Source of the DNA: UBA7672 sp965279205 | GTDB lineage: Bacteria > Pseudomonadota > Alphaproteobacteria > Caulobacterales > Hyphomonadaceae | Direction: 5' to 3' | Assembly (NCBI GenBank): GCA_965279205.1 | Contig: OZ257144.1 | Location: 2,542,001-2,606,000, forward strand | DNA length: 64,000 nucleotides | Shown here: piece by piece, positions 44,228 to 53,553 of the stretch | How the letters are laid out: every line of letters starts with the position of its first letter | Position numbering within the stretch: the first letter of the stretch is position 1 | The notes under the pieces: model-generated | What the model was told of the DNA's origin: nothing | The model's database searches: none | What the model saw: the letters and a program-made list of their open reading frames with translations, nothing else | Program-made: the position numbers and the translations under genes

Positions 44228-44749
44228 ATGACACTCAGAAAGCTTGCGAAGCTCGTGGCGGCGCCGCTAGCCGTGCTGGCGCTGACCGGCGCCCACTATC
44301 ACGGCGACCGGGTCTACATAAATTTTCCCGACGGGTGGGAAGCGCCCAAGACGGAGGCCGAGGGTCTTGTCACGATCCACGAAGGCGCGACCGGCGCAAA
44401 CTGCAACATCCAGACGAAGGATCTGGACTCGCTTGCGGACTCCACGCTCGCCGAAATCAATTTGAACTATTCCCACGCCTTCGACATTGCTGAATGGGCC
44501 GACTTCCTCGCGATTGAGGCAAGCGACATCACCATCATCAAGGGTGAGGTGCGTCCCTTCGCCGACGCCTACTTCCACATCGCAACCCTGCGCATAAAGA
44601 TCGATAAGTCTACCGATGCGATGGTTCGCTACGGTTTCTACGTCCTGCCCGGCCGGGTCACGATGGCTGGCTGCTACGTAAAGGCCGATCAGTTTCCGTC
44701 CTACAGCGCGCTCTTCGACACCACGATCAGCTCTCTGCGGCCCTGGTGA
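44228..44749 (+). CDS. hypothetical exported protein (possible PsbP-like fold)
   Basis: A 173-residue secreted protein. A signal peptide (LVAAPLAVLALTGA) precedes VYINFPDGWEAPK and a following antiparallel beta pattern that ends SLRPW, the organisation seen in PsbP/Mog1-like proteins. Two cysteines (ANCNI, GCYV) may pair. GGGGAGG lies 7 bases before ATG. Fold call is inference only. Confidence 0.72.
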   Translation: MTLRKLAKLVAAPLAVLALTGAHYHGDRVYINFPDGWEAPKTEAEGLVTIHEGATGANCNIQTKDLDSLADSTLAEINLNYSHAFDIAEWADFLAIEASDITIIKGEVRPFADAYFHIATLRIKIDKSTDAMVRYGFYVLPGRVTMAGCYVKADQFPSYSALFDTTISSLRPW

Positions 44750-44833
44750 CACCGCAGAGGCTGGCCGGACGGCGCGCTCATACTACCTGAATCGGATCGG
44801 GGCCTCAAAAAAGGCCATCGAGGGAGCCGATCC

Positions 44834-45349
44834 ATGACCCAACAGGTCCCGACGCCCGACGCCGCTGAACGCCCGGTCGAAGCAAACATCATTGCCTTTG
44901 TCGCGATCATTGCGTCGACCGCCCTTGTCGCGGCGCTTGGCGGCCTGGCCTCGATTGGCGAAGCCGACCCCTGGTACAGCACACTGAACAAGGCGCCGGG
45001 AACGCCGCCGGGCTTTGTGTTCGGCGTGGTCTGGCCGACGCTTTATACATTGATGGCAATCAGCGCCTGCATGGTGTGGCGCGCGGGCGGCGGCTGGAAG
45101 CGAGCCGACAGTGCGCTTGGTCTCTACTTCGTGCAGCTGCTCGCGAATCTTGCGTGGAGCTACCTGTTCTTCAAGTTTCACCTGGCCGCTGCGGCGTTGA
45201 TCGATATCGCCGCGCTATGGGTGCTGGTCTTCTTCATGACGCGGGAGTTCCAGCGCCACAACCGCGTCGCTGGCATGCTGCAATATTCCTACATCGCCTG
45301 GCTCACCTTCGCGGCCTACCTCAACACGTGGGTTGTGGTGGCGAACTAG
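44834..45349 (+). CDS. tspO: TspO/MBR-family tryptophan-rich sensory protein
   Basis: A five-helix membrane protein of 171 residues with the family's tryptophan-rich loops (WYSTLNKAPGTPPGFVFGVVWP). TspO binds porphyrins and, in alphaproteobacteria such as Rhodobacter, affects tetrapyrrole-regulated gene expression. Its position 0.7 kb downstream of hemF on the same strand fits that link. It is longer than usual at the N-terminus by about 15 residues. Confidence 0.93.
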   Translation: MTQQVPTPDAAERPVEANIIAFVAIIASTALVAALGGLASIGEADPWYSTLNKAPGTPPGFVFGVVWPTLYTLMAISACMVWRAGGGWKRADSALGLYFVQLLANLAWSYLFFKFHLAAAALIDIAALWVLVFFMTREFQRHNRVAGMLQYSYIAWLTFAAYLNTWVVVAN

Positions 45350-45938
45350 CCGCTCGATTTTCAAATACCGCCTTCTGTTGGATCTCACTTCCGAAGAAAT
45401 GCTCCGCGCTCCACTGCCCGTGGGCCTGGAGTTCCGCTGCAGCTCCGCCCTCTGATGGAGGGCCGGGGACGCGGGGATGCCCCGCTGGATTGGCGTCCGC
45501 CGGTTGGCGGCTACCGGTAGAATAGAGAGATGCGGTTTCCTCGCGCCCCCGCGACCGTTGTGCGCCGGCCGGCTCACGGAGGCCACTTCGACCTCGTGGA
45601 GCCATAAAGCCGGCGGCGGAAAGGTCGGGCCGTTCCTGCCCGATCCCCTGTGCCGGACCGTCCACGCCGTTTCCGGTCCGGACGCCGTAACTCCTCCGCG
45701 CGTTGGCTGCAGACACAGCATTCCGCGGGACCAGACCGCTCGATCGCATCGCCTCCGCGCTGCTTGAACATCGCGACTGCCCTCCCTGCGGAGGCGATGG
45801 GCGCATTGTAAGCGCGACCGGATGCCGGCTGAATCTGTGCGGCTCCGTCCTACAGTTTTGAAAGCTACTGATCTGGATTCAGGCGAGAAGATTTCTCGCC
45901 ATCCTCGGGTTTGCGCACACACCCATCCTGCATAAACG
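45350..45938. other. gene-free, hairpin-dense stretch
   Basis: No convincing coding frame: all open frames here show weak and inconsistent third-position bias and no family motif. It contains many stems: GCCCTC-5-GAGGGC (45446-45462), GCGGGG-3-CCCCGC (45470-45484), CCGCC-4-GGCGG, GGTCGGGC/GCCCGATC near 45622, CCGGACC/GGTCCGG near 45652-45679, and a 12-bp stem CATCGCCTCCGC/GCGGAGGCGATG (about 45746-45798). I do not recognise tmRNA, RNase P, 6S or SRP RNA. It may hold an unknown structured RNA or be decaying sequence between two convergent genes. Confidence 0.45.
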
Positions 45939-46033
45939 GCGTCATCCTCGGCCTTGAGCCGAGGATCTTTCTGCCTTTCACGAGTCCCGATGCGGAGGGG
46001 AAGAAAGATCCTCGGGTCAGGCCCGAGGATGAC
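45939..46033. repeat. palindromic extragenic element
   Basis: Arms 45939-45971 and about 46001-46033 are inverted copies with few mismatches, both containing GTCATCCTCGG and GATCTTTCT. Each arm itself folds into a small hairpin around CCTCGG/CCGAGG. It lies 35 bases beyond the cca stop and is of the same general kind as the palindrome at 22849-22948, but with different sequence (CCGAGGAT instead of CCGGGAT). Confidence 0.82.
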
Positions 46034-46068
46034 GGCGGTGGGATTGGACTGACGTCCGGCGAGCGCTG

Positions 46069-47292
46069 CTACGCGTCCGGAACCAAACGGCCGAGCAACT
46101 CTTCTCGCGTGAGTGCGAAGTCGCTTTCTATCCAAGCCGTTTCGAGACGGCGCAGGGTTGAGCCGATTTCGGGGCCTTCGCGGATGCCGCGCGCGAGCAG
46201 GTCCTCGCCGGTGACGGGCATGACCGGCTTCTGCCAGGCGCCGGCCTGGGCATAGAGCGCCGCCCAGCCGGGCGACTGAACGGGATCCTGGGCCCATTGC
46301 AGGAGGACGCGGTCGCGGAAGACGCCGGCGCCAATGGCGTAGAGATCGCGGCGCATGTCCTCGGGCGCCATGGCGACGCGGATCGGCGTGTCGTCGCGGA
46401 CCGCCCAGACAAGGCGCTGGCGTTCCTCGTTGGACATCTTGAGGTCGCTGCACGCTAGCGGAACCGCCCTGACATCTTTCCAGAACAGGGACAGGAAGCG
46501 GACCATCGGGTCTGGCGTGAGACCGACGCGCCCTTCAACACCGACAACCTTACCGAGCAGGTCGAGGCCCTTCGAATTGGGAAAGAGCTGGGCAAGCACA
46601 CCGCTGCGCTCCATCGCCGCCATGGACAGCAGGGGATCGCGCGCGGCGAGTAGCTTCTTGGTCTCCATCCAGATGCGTTCGGCCGAAATCCCTTCGAGGC
46701 CGGCCTTCAGCTTCTCGCAGGCCGCGAGACCATCGGGATCGGGTTCGCCATGGCCGTACCAGGCAAAGAAGCGGAAGAACCGCAGGATGCGGAGATAGTC
46801 CTCGCGAATGCGGGTTTCAGCATCGCCCACGAACACGATCCGCCTTGCGGCGACATCGTCGAGCCCGCCCCCGGTTGGATCGAACACGTCTCCGTCGATC
46901 GAGGCGTAGAGCGCGTTCATCCTGAAATCGCGGCGCTGGGCGTCTTCCGCCCAGTCCTCGGTGAAAGCCACCGTCGCGCGGCGGCCGTCGGTTTCGACAT
47001 CGCGACGCAGCGTCGTCACTTCGAAGGGATGATGATCGGCAACGACCGTCAGCGTGCCGTGTTCGATGCCGGTCGGGTGAACGGCTATGCCAGCGGCCAG
47101 CATCGCTTTCTCGACGAGGTCCGGCGTCAGCTGTGTCGCGATGTCGACGTCGGCGACGTTTTCGCCGAGCAGCGCATTTCGGACGCATCCTCCGACAAAG
47201 CGCCCCGAGCCGGTGCGGGCCGCCTCAAGCGCACTCATCACGCGGCGCGCCGCCTGCGATGTCATCCAGGGCTGGGGATCCAGCCGGCGCAT
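46069..47292 (-). CDS. cca: CCA tRNA nucleotidyltransferase (class II)
   Basis: Adds or repairs the CCA end of tRNA. The 407-residue protein has the nucleotidyltransferase signature GGCVRNALLG, catalytic aspartates in DVDIAT, the RDFRMNALY motif and the arginine/glutamate-rich REDYLRILRFFRF neck. ATG at 47292 follows the DUF6111 gene's stop codon at once (two bases between). It ends the DUF1285-Nudix-DUF6111-cca operon; its stop lies 719 bases from convergent tspO. Confidence 0.95.
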   Translation of the reverse strand: MRRLDPQPWMTSQAARRVMSALEAARTGSGRFVGGCVRNALLGENVADVDIATQLTPDLVEKAMLAAGIAVHPTGIEHGTLTVVADHHPFEVTTLRRDVETDGRRATVAFTEDWAEDAQRRDFRMNALYASIDGDVFDPTGGGLDDVAARRIVFVGDAETRIREDYLRILRFFRFFAWYGHGEPDPDGLAACEKLKAGLEGISAERIWMETKKLLAARDPLLSMAAMERSGVLAQLFPNSKGLDLLGKVVGVEGRVGLTPDPMVRFLSLFWKDVRAVPLACSDLKMSNEERQRLVWAVRDDTPIRVAMAPEDMRRDLYAIGAGVFRDRVLLQWAQDPVQSPGWAALYAQAGAWQKPVMPVTGEDLLARGIREGPEIGSTLRRLETAWIESDFALTREELLGRLVPDA

Positions 47293-47294
47293 GG

Positions 47295-47636
47295 CTATCG
47301 GCCCTCGTCCCGCGGCGCGACCGGAACCGGCCGCGGCGGAGCGCTGGGATCTGTTAGCTGACCAGGCAGCTGCTTTTCTGCGCACGGAATCTCTTCCGGC
47401 GAAATGGTCTTGCCATCGACGTAGCGCGCCGGGCTGAAGCACTTGTCGCTTTCTGATGGTTCCAGCAGCGGCACGATGATGAGAGCGGCAACAGCCAGCA
47501 CTGTTCCGATGATGACAAGCCGGGTCAGCGGCCAGCGATCGCGAATCTTCAGGTCGCGCGACGCAGCGCGGTAGACCAGGAACACCGCGAACGGGACCAG
47601 GAACAGCAGAAGCTCGACGAAGATACGCTGGGCCAT
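47295..47636 (-). CDS. DUF6111-like membrane protein
   Basis: A 113-residue protein with two hydrophobic segments (about 5-24 and 38-60) and a Pro-rich C-terminal tail. Its position between the Nudix gene and cca, and the opening IFVELLLFLVPFAVFLVYR, fit the alphaproteobacterial DUF6111 family, which has no known role. Confidence 0.78.
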   Translation of the reverse strand: MAQRIFVELLLFLVPFAVFLVYRAASRDLKIRDRWPLTRLVIIGTVLAVAALIIVPLLEPSESDKCFSPARYVDGKTISPEEIPCAEKQLPGQLTDPSAPPRPVPVAPRDEGR

Positions 47637-47655
47637 GTCCTACTTGTTTCCCGGC

Positions 47656-48291
47656 TCAATCCCCTTTGGGACCATAGAGTCGATCGTACAGGGACTTCAG
47701 CATGCCCGCTGTCGCCCCCCAGATATACCGTCCGTTGTGGGGCATCGCGTAGTAGGCGCGCAAGGCCCCGCGGAACTCCTGCTCGTGCCGCTCATGGTTA
47801 GCGGGATTCATCAGGAAGGAGAGTGGCGTCTCGAAAACCGCCGCAACCTCGCGGTCGTCCGGCACAGGCTCGAAGCCCGCCGGCAGGATTCCCACGAAGG
47901 GCGAGATCGCAAAACCGCTGCCGGTAACATAGGTATCACCCTGACCCAGGACGCGGACGGTCGGCGGATCGACGCCGACCTCCTCATGGGCTTCCCGCAG
48001 GGCGGCGGCCAGCGCCGTCTCGCCCGGCTCGATACGTCCGCCCGGAAAGGCCACCTGCCCGGCATGGCTGGGCATGGTTTCGGGGCGGAGGGTCAGCAGG
48101 ACGCCGTAGTCGTCGCCGCGGTCCATCAAGCCGACCAGCACGGCCGCCCTGCGCAATCCTTCTGTGCGCGGGGCTTTCCAGTCCGGATTGAGGTCGTAGT
48201 CGGTGCGAACGAGGTCGTCGAACACCGCGTCGGGCGCAGCTAGGCGCGTTGCAACCCGCTCATCGAAATCGGCGCGCGTGGTAAAAGGCAT
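47656..48291 (-). CDS. Nudix hydrolase, CoA pyrophosphatase-like
   Basis: A 211-residue Nudix enzyme of the NudL/CoAse type. The Nudix box runs 84-106 with E100, E103 and E104; the preceding TLRPETMPSHAGQVAFPGG is the CoA-pyrophosphatase signature. Expected to cleave CoA-like pyrophosphates. ATG 48291 is preferred to an in-frame TTG at 48312, which would overlap the DUF1285 gene. Confidence 0.9.
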   Translation of the reverse strand: MPFTTRADFDERVATRLAAPDAVFDDLVRTDYDLNPDWKAPRTEGLRRAAVLVGLMDRGDDYGVLLTLRPETMPSHAGQVAFPGGRIEPGETALAAALREAHEEVGVDPPTVRVLGQGDTYVTGSGFAISPFVGILPAGFEPVPDDREVAAVFETPLSFLMNPANHERHEQEFRGALRAYYAMPHNGRYIWGATAGMLKSLYDRLYGPKGD

Positions 48292-48295
48292 GCGC

Positions 48296-48886
48296 TCAGG
48301 CCGCCTCACCAATCGGGAACCGGACGCCAGAAGAGGTGACGCTCATGGTCCTATGGCCGCCGCCATCGGGTTCGGCCCAGCTCACCAGCTCATAGTAAGG
48401 CGGCCTGGCCAGCCGGGCTTCCAGCCCGCCGCGCACCAGGACGTAGGTCGAGGGCTCGCCTGTCTGGCGATCCGTCACCACCCGCAGCGGGTGGTCGGCG
48501 TCGACTGCCACGACATCGCCCACATTGGTCGTGACCAATATCACCTGATGCCCGTCCGATTCATGCCGGTCTGCGCGAACCCCCATGAATGGGGCGTCCT
48601 CGACCCTCACCACCACTTTTTCGTGAGGGGTGACCAGATAGTAGCCGTCGGAATCCCTCCTGAGTATCGTTGAAAACAGGCGGACAAGCTTGTCCCTGCT
48701 GAATCGCACCCCGTTCTGCCACCAGGATCCATCCCTCCGGATCTCCAGGCCGATGTCGCCACAATGGGCCGGGTTCCACAAATGCACGGGAGGAAGGGAA
48801 CGGGGCTTTTCCAAACCCGCTTCCGACTGCAAGGTGGCGACGAGGTCCAGAAGCGATGCTGCTTTCGGGTCTTTCGCGTTCGACAT
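48296..48886 (-). CDS. DUF1285 protein
   Basis: A 196-residue protein of DUF1285, unknown function. Typical stretches are DIGLEIRRDGSWWQNG, YYLVTPHEKVVVRVEDAPF and the histidine-containing PLRVVTDRQTGEP. ATG 48886 chosen; another in-frame ATG at 48919 would start only 6 bases from the divergent moxR gene. Conserved partner of the Nudix-cca cluster. Confidence 0.87.
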   Translation of the reverse strand: MSNAKDPKAASLLDLVATLQSEAGLEKPRSLPPVHLWNPAHCGDIGLEIRRDGSWWQNGVRFSRDKLVRLFSTILRRDSDGYYLVTPHEKVVVRVEDAPFMGVRADRHESDGHQVILVTTNVGDVVAVDADHPLRVVTDRQTGEPSTYVLVRGGLEARLARPPYYELVSWAEPDGGGHRTMSVTSSGVRFPIGEAA

Positions 48887-48925
48887 GGGCGGCTCGACCT
48901 TCGGGTTCGCCCCAGACATAGGTAA

Positions 48926-49939
48926 ATGCCCGAGATGAGTGAAGCCGTCATCGCCAACGCTCCGGACGCCAATATCGTCAAGGAAGCCGACGCAGCCGTT
49001 GAAATGCTGGCGAAAGTCCGTACCGAGATCGGCAAGGTGGTTTTCGGGCAGGAACGCGTGGTCGAGCTTGTGCTGTCGACCATCCTGGCGGGCGGCCACG
49101 CCCTGCTGATCGGCGCGCCGGGCCTTGCCAAGACCAAGCTGGTCGAGACCACCGCCCGCGCCCTTGGCCTCGACTGGGGCCGCGTGCAGTTCACGCCCGA
49201 CCTGATGCCTTCGGACATCCTCGGCTCCGAGATTCTCGATGAAGGCGTTTCGGGGCGGTCCTTCCGCTTCGTGAAGGGTCCGATCTTCACCAGCCTCTTG
49301 ATGGCCGACGAGATCAACCGCGCTTCGCCGCGCACGCAGTCTGCCCTTCTGCAGGCGATGCAGGAGCGGCACGTGACCGTCGCCGGCGCCAGCTACGACC
49401 TGCCGAAACCGTTCCACGTTCTCGCGACACAAAACCCGATCGAACAGGAAGGCACCTACCCGCTGCCGGAAGCGCAGCTCGACCGCTTCCTGCTCAAGGT
49501 CGACGTCACCTATCCGGACAACGAAACCGAGCGCCGCATTCTCGTCGAGACGACCGGTCTGCAGGATCAGGTTGTGCGCCCGGTCCTCGACGCCGAGAAA
49601 CTGATCGCGATGCAGAACCTCGTGCGCCGCATGCCGGTGCCGGAGACCGTGCTTGAGGCGATCCTCCGTCTCGTGCGCTCGGCGCGTCCGGAACAGTCCG
49701 ATCATCCGCAGGTGAAGAAGCGCGTCGACTGGGGTCCGTCGCCGCGCGCCGGCCAGGCGCTGATGCTCGCTGCCCGTTCGCGTGCGCTGCTGCGCGGGCG
49801 TCTTGCGCCATCTCTCGACGATCTTGAGGCGCTGGCCGAACCGGCGCTCGGCCACCGCATGTCGCTTGCCTACGATCCCACCGGACAGGGTGGGTCACTG
49901 TCGGCGCTGATCCAGGAACTCGCCGCCAAAGCCGCCTAA
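48926..49939 (+). CDS. MoxR-family AAA+ ATPase
   Basis: A 337-residue ATPase, thought to act as a chaperone activating VWA-domain proteins. Walker A GAPGLAKTK is at 63-71, and Walker B LLMADEIN at about 126-133, followed by the arginine-rich sensor region. A second ATG at 48935 is possible. It is the first gene of a four-gene operon (48926-55599), divergent from DUF1285. Confidence 0.95.
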   Translation: MPEMSEAVIANAPDANIVKEADAAVEMLAKVRTEIGKVVFGQERVVELVLSTILAGGHALLIGAPGLAKTKLVETTARALGLDWGRVQFTPDLMPSDILGSEILDEGVSGRSFRFVKGPIFTSLLMADEINRASPRTQSALLQAMQERHVTVAGASYDLPKPFHVLATQNPIEQEGTYPLPEAQLDRFLLKVDVTYPDNETERRILVETTGLQDQVVRPVLDAEKLIAMQNLVRRMPVPETVLEAILRLVRSARPEQSDHPQVKKRVDWGPSPRAGQALMLAARSRALLRGRLAPSLDDLEALAEPALGHRMSLAYDPTGQGGSLSALIQELAAKAA

Positions 49940-49949
49940 GGACCTCCCC

Positions 49950-50825
49950 GTGCCACAGGCGCCGCTATCGCAGTTGAAGGCCGAAGCCGCAGCGCTCGCC
50001 GGCGATCTCGGCACGTTGACGACGCGTGCGCGCGCCGCCAGCGCGGCGCATCTGGGATCGGCGGGTCGCCGCCGTTCGGGCACGGGCGAGAATTTCTGGC
50101 AGTATCGCCGCCACACAACCGAAGACAGCGCCGAACGCGTCGACTGGCGCAGGTCGGCGCGCGAAGAGCATCTGTTCGTGCGCGAGACCGAGCTGGAAAC
50201 GGCGCGCACCTTCCTGTTCTGGACGGATCCCAGCGCGGGATTCCACTGGTCGAGTGAAGAGAAAGTCCCGCACAAGGCCGATCGCGCGCTGCTTCTCTGC
50301 ATGGCTCTGGCCGGCGCGCTGTCGCGCTCGGGCGAGCGCTGTGGCGCGCTTGGCGGCGGACGTGGCGCGGTATCGGGCGCGCGGGCGCCGTCGCGCGTCG
50401 GCGAGGACATCCGCAACTTCAAGTCCGACATGCCCTTCCCCAATCCGCCGCGCGACACAGCCGCCGTGGTGGTGTGCAGCGACTTCTATTCTTCGCTCAC
50501 TGAATGGCGCCAGCGCCTGACGCCGGTGGCCGCCAAGTGCCGCGATGGCGTGCTGCTGCAGGTGTGCGATCCAATCGAGGAGGCTTATCCGTTCAACGGC
50601 CGCGTGCGTTTCTTCCGGCCGGGACAGGAACGCGAGCGGCTGATCGGCCGCGCGGAGTCGATCCGTGACGGCTATCTCGACAAGTTCTCCCAGCGCCGCG
50701 CCGACATGCTGACCCTGGCTGGGGAGCTCGGCTGGCGTTTCGTGACCCATGTGACCAGCGAAGAGCCGCGCACGCCCCTGGGCAATCTTGCCTACGGCTT
50801 CACCACCAGCGGGGCCGCGGCGTGA
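49950..50825 (+). CDS. DUF58-domain protein
   Basis: A 291-residue cytoplasmic DUF58 protein. The hallmark RRSGTGENFWQYRRH and DWRRSAREEHL, with conserved basic residues, is present at about 40-75. A VWA-like fold is expected in the C-terminal part. GTG start, 10 bases after moxR, with AAGGACC upstream. The stop overlaps the next gene by four bases (GTGA). Confidence 0.92.
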   Translation: MPQAPLSQLKAEAAALAGDLGTLTTRARAASAAHLGSAGRRRSGTGENFWQYRRHTTEDSAERVDWRRSAREEHLFVRETELETARTFLFWTDPSAGFHWSSEEKVPHKADRALLLCMALAGALSRSGERCGALGGGRGAVSGARAPSRVGEDIRNFKSDMPFPNPPRDTAAVVVCSDFYSSLTEWRQRLTPVAAKCRDGVLLQVCDPIEEAYPFNGRVRFFRPGQERERLIGRAESIRDGYLDKFSQRRADMLTLAGELGWRFVTHVTSEEPRTPLGNLAYGFTTSGAAA

Positions 50826-53551
50826 ATATTGGTCCGTTCCTTTTCCTGCAGCCGTGGGCTTTGATCGGCCTCATCGCGCTGCCGCTGCTGTGGTTGCTGC
50901 TGCGCGCGACGCCGCCGGAGCCGAAACGCTTCGCGCTGCCGTCGCTTGCCCTGCTCGACGATCTGAAACCCGAGGAAGAAACGCCGGCGCGCACGCCATG
51001 GTGGCTCTTGCTGCTGCGCATGATTGCGCTGGGCCTCGCCATTCTCGGCTTCTCGCGTCCGACCTGGGCGCCGAACGCACAGATCAACACTAGCGGTGGC
51101 ACGCTGGTCGTGGTCGACGATGGCTGGACCAGCGCCGAACGCTGGCGGGACATTGTCCGCACGGCGACCTCGGCGATCGATGAAGTCTCGCAGGAAAGCG
51201 GGCCACTGCACGTGATGTTCACGGCGCCGCATGAAGTTACGCGCGATCCGTCCGAGGCGCTGGATGCCGAAACCGCCCGCCAGCTGCTGCGCAACACGCG
51301 CCCGGCGGCGTGGTTGCCCGATCGTGTCGCTGCGCTGAAGAAGCTGGACGAGACCGGCCTAAAGCCTGGGCGCATCATCTGGGCGACGGACGGATTCAAT
51401 CACGACAGCGCCGTCGCATTCGCGCGGGGCCTCGCCTCGAAGGGCGCCACACAGGTGCGGATCAACCGGCCCAAGGCGGCGTTTGCGATCACGTCGTCCT
51501 CGTCATCCGCGGAAGGTGCCCGTGTTTCGGTTGTTCGCTCCCTCTCCATCGGCGAAGCGACTGCTGACGTGATCGCCGAGACCAATGAAGGCGCATCGAT
51601 CGCCTCGACCCGGATCACCTTCCCAAACGGCTCGACCACCGCGGACGCCCTGTTCGGTATTCCGGCAGCCGCGCTTAACCGCGTGGCGCGCTTCCGCATA
51701 GCCGGGTCGCCTTCGGCTGGCGGGGTATGGCTGTGGGACGACACGGCGCGTCGCCCGCATGTCGGCCTCGCCGATACGCGCGATGAGGCGCAGCCTCTGC
51801 TGTCCGAACACTATTATGTGCGCAAGGCGCTGCAGCCCTACACCCAGCTGACCGAGAAAAAGCTCTCCGACCTGCTCGATGCGCCGGTCGACGCGATCAT
51901 TCTGGGCGATCGTGGCGCCATCAATGAATCCGATCTCGAACGCCTGACTGCCTGGATAGACAAGGGCGGCGTGCTGATCCGTTTCGCTGGCCCGCGTCTC
52001 GCCGCGCAGAACGACCCGCTGACGCCCGTCGCGCTTCGCCCGACTTCGCGCTCGCTTGGCTCGTCGATGTCGTGGGAAACGCCGCAGCGCATTGCGGAGT
52101 TCACTTCGAACTCGCCCTTCTTCGGCATTCCGAAGCCGACCGACACGGCTGTTCGCCAGCAGGTTCTTGCCCAGCCATCCGCCGAACTTGAAAGCCTCAC
52201 CTGGGCACGGCTCGAGGATGGCACGCCGCTGGTGACTGCACGGCGCATGGGCAAAGGGGAGCTGATCCTATTCCACGTCACTGCCGACCCGGACTGGTCC
52301 GACCTGCCCTATACCGGCGCCTTCGTGGAAATGCTCCGCCGCTCGGTCGTCTCCGGCGGCGAGCGTGCGACTAACAATGTCGCCGCTGAAGGCGCCCTCT
52401 CGCCGACGCGTGTGCTGGATGGCTTCGGCGCGCTGACACAACCGCAGTCGTCGGCGACGCCGATCATGGCGTCGGCATTCCTGACGGCCCGTCCGTCGCC
52501 AACGACACCTCCGGGGCTCTATTCGGGACCGGGTGGCGAACGCGCCCTCAACGCCGGCGCGCCAGCGCCGCAGGCGATTGCGGCTGACGCCTACCCGGCC
52601 GAAGTCGACGTCACCGAACAGGCAGCCATTGTCGAACGCGCCGGCCTTGGCGGCTGGATGATCGGCGTAGCCCTCGCGATCGTTGCGCTCGACCTGATGA
52701 TCGCGCTGGCGTTCGCGGGACGCTTCCCGCGCTTTGGCCGGAAGGCGGCAGCCGGGTTCGCGATCTTCTTCCTGGCTGTTGCGGCATTCAATCAGCCACC
52801 GGCGATGGCGCAGACATCCGACCAGCTGGCTCGCGAGGCAGCGGCGAAACTGCGCTTTGCTTATGTGAAGACCGGCGATCGCCGCCTCGACGATGTAACC
52901 AAGGCGGGCCTCTGGGGCCTGTCCTATCAACTTGGTCTGCGGACTTCGGTTGAACCGGACGCGCCGCACGGCGTCGACCTTGCGCGCGACAGCCTCGAAC
53001 TCTATCCGATGATCTATTATGCAGTGCCGCGTGATGCGAGGGCGCTTCCGCCAGCAGCCGTCGCCAAGGTCAACGCCTACCTGCGCGCTGGCGGCGCCTT
53101 TGTGGTCGACACGCGCGATGCGGCCCCCGGCCGGGACGTTTCGCAGAACCTGCAACAGCTGCTCGTCGGCATCGATGCGCCGCCGCTGCAGCCCGCGCCT
53201 GCCAACCATGTGCTGACCAAGAGCTACTATCTCATCCGCTCCTTCCCGGGCCGCCTCAACGGCCGGCTCTGGATCGAGAGCGGCGCGGCTGATCGCGATA
53301 CACGCAGGGGCGATGGCGTCTCTGGCCTGTTCATCGGCGGATCGGACTGGGCGGGCGCCTGGGCGATCGACCAGAACACCGGCAAGCCGCTGCTAACGAT
53401 GGATGGCGGAGAGAACGCCCGCGAGATGGCCTACCGCTTTGGCATCAACCTCGTGATGTACATCCTCACAGGCAACTACAAGGAAGACCAGGTCCACGTG
53501 CCAGACCTGCTTGAACGGCTGGGAACGTCCAGAGACAACAAGACGGACTAG
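50822..53551 (+). CDS. BatA-N-terminal/DUF4159 membrane protein
   Basis: A 909-residue inner-membrane protein. A BatA-type N-terminal double membrane segment (about 5-27 and 62-80), a large periplasmic part that begins with a VWA-like region, a pair of hydrophobic segments (about 620-665) and a C-terminal DUF4159 domain (about 675-905, LRFAYVKTGDRRLDDVTK). DUF4159 resembles a class I glutamine amidotransferase-like fold. No lipid or metal ligand is obvious. The operon suggests an envelope-stress or protein-assembly function with MoxR. Confidence 0.88.
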   Translation: MNIGPFLFLQPWALIGLIALPLLWLLLRATPPEPKRFALPSLALLDDLKPEEETPARTPWWLLLLRMIALGLAILGFSRPTWAPNAQINTSGGTLVVVDDGWTSAERWRDIVRTATSAIDEVSQESGPLHVMFTAPHEVTRDPSEALDAETARQLLRNTRPAAWLPDRVAALKKLDETGLKPGRIIWATDGFNHDSAVAFARGLASKGATQVRINRPKAAFAITSSSSSAEGARVSVVRSLSIGEATADVIAETNEGASIASTRITFPNGSTTADALFGIPAAALNRVARFRIAGSPSAGGVWLWDDTARRPHVGLADTRDEAQPLLSEHYYVRKALQPYTQLTEKKLSDLLDAPVDAIILGDRGAINESDLERLTAWIDKGGVLIRFAGPRLAAQNDPLTPVALRPTSRSLGSSMSWETPQRIAEFTSNSPFFGIPKPTDTAVRQQVLAQPSAELESLTWARLEDGTPLVTARRMGKGELILFHVTADPDWSDLPYTGAFVEMLRRSVVSGGERATNNVAAEGALSPTRVLDGFGALTQPQSSATPIMASAFLTARPSPTTPPGLYSGPGGERALNAGAPAPQAIAADAYPAEVDVTEQAAIVERAGLGGWMIGVALAIVALDLMIALAFAGRFPRFGRKAAAGFAIFFLAVAAFNQPPAMAQTSDQLAREAAAKLRFAYVKTGDRRLDDVTKAGLWGLSYQLGLRTSVEPDAPHGVDLARDSLELYPMIYYAVPRDARALPPAAVAKVNAYLRAGGAFVVDTRDAAPGRDVSQNLQQLLVGIDAPPLQPAPANHVLTKSYYLIRSFPGRLNGRLWIESGAADRDTRRGDGVSGLFIGGSDWAGAWAIDQNTGKPLLTMDGGENAREMAYRFGINLVMYILTGNYKEDQVHVPDLLERLGTSRDNKTD

Positions 53552-53553
53552 CC

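Noticed and set aside
45350..45938. tmRNA, RNase P RNA or 6S RNA gene
   Set aside because: No tag-peptide reading frame, no GAGGAAAGTCC-type core and no long bulged hairpin of 6S; left as an unassigned region.
45215..46453. A 412-residue open frame on the minus strand crossing tspO, the hairpin region and cca
   Set aside because: It runs through the palindrome (ILGPDPRI-type text is a known by-product) and overlaps two real genes; no domain.
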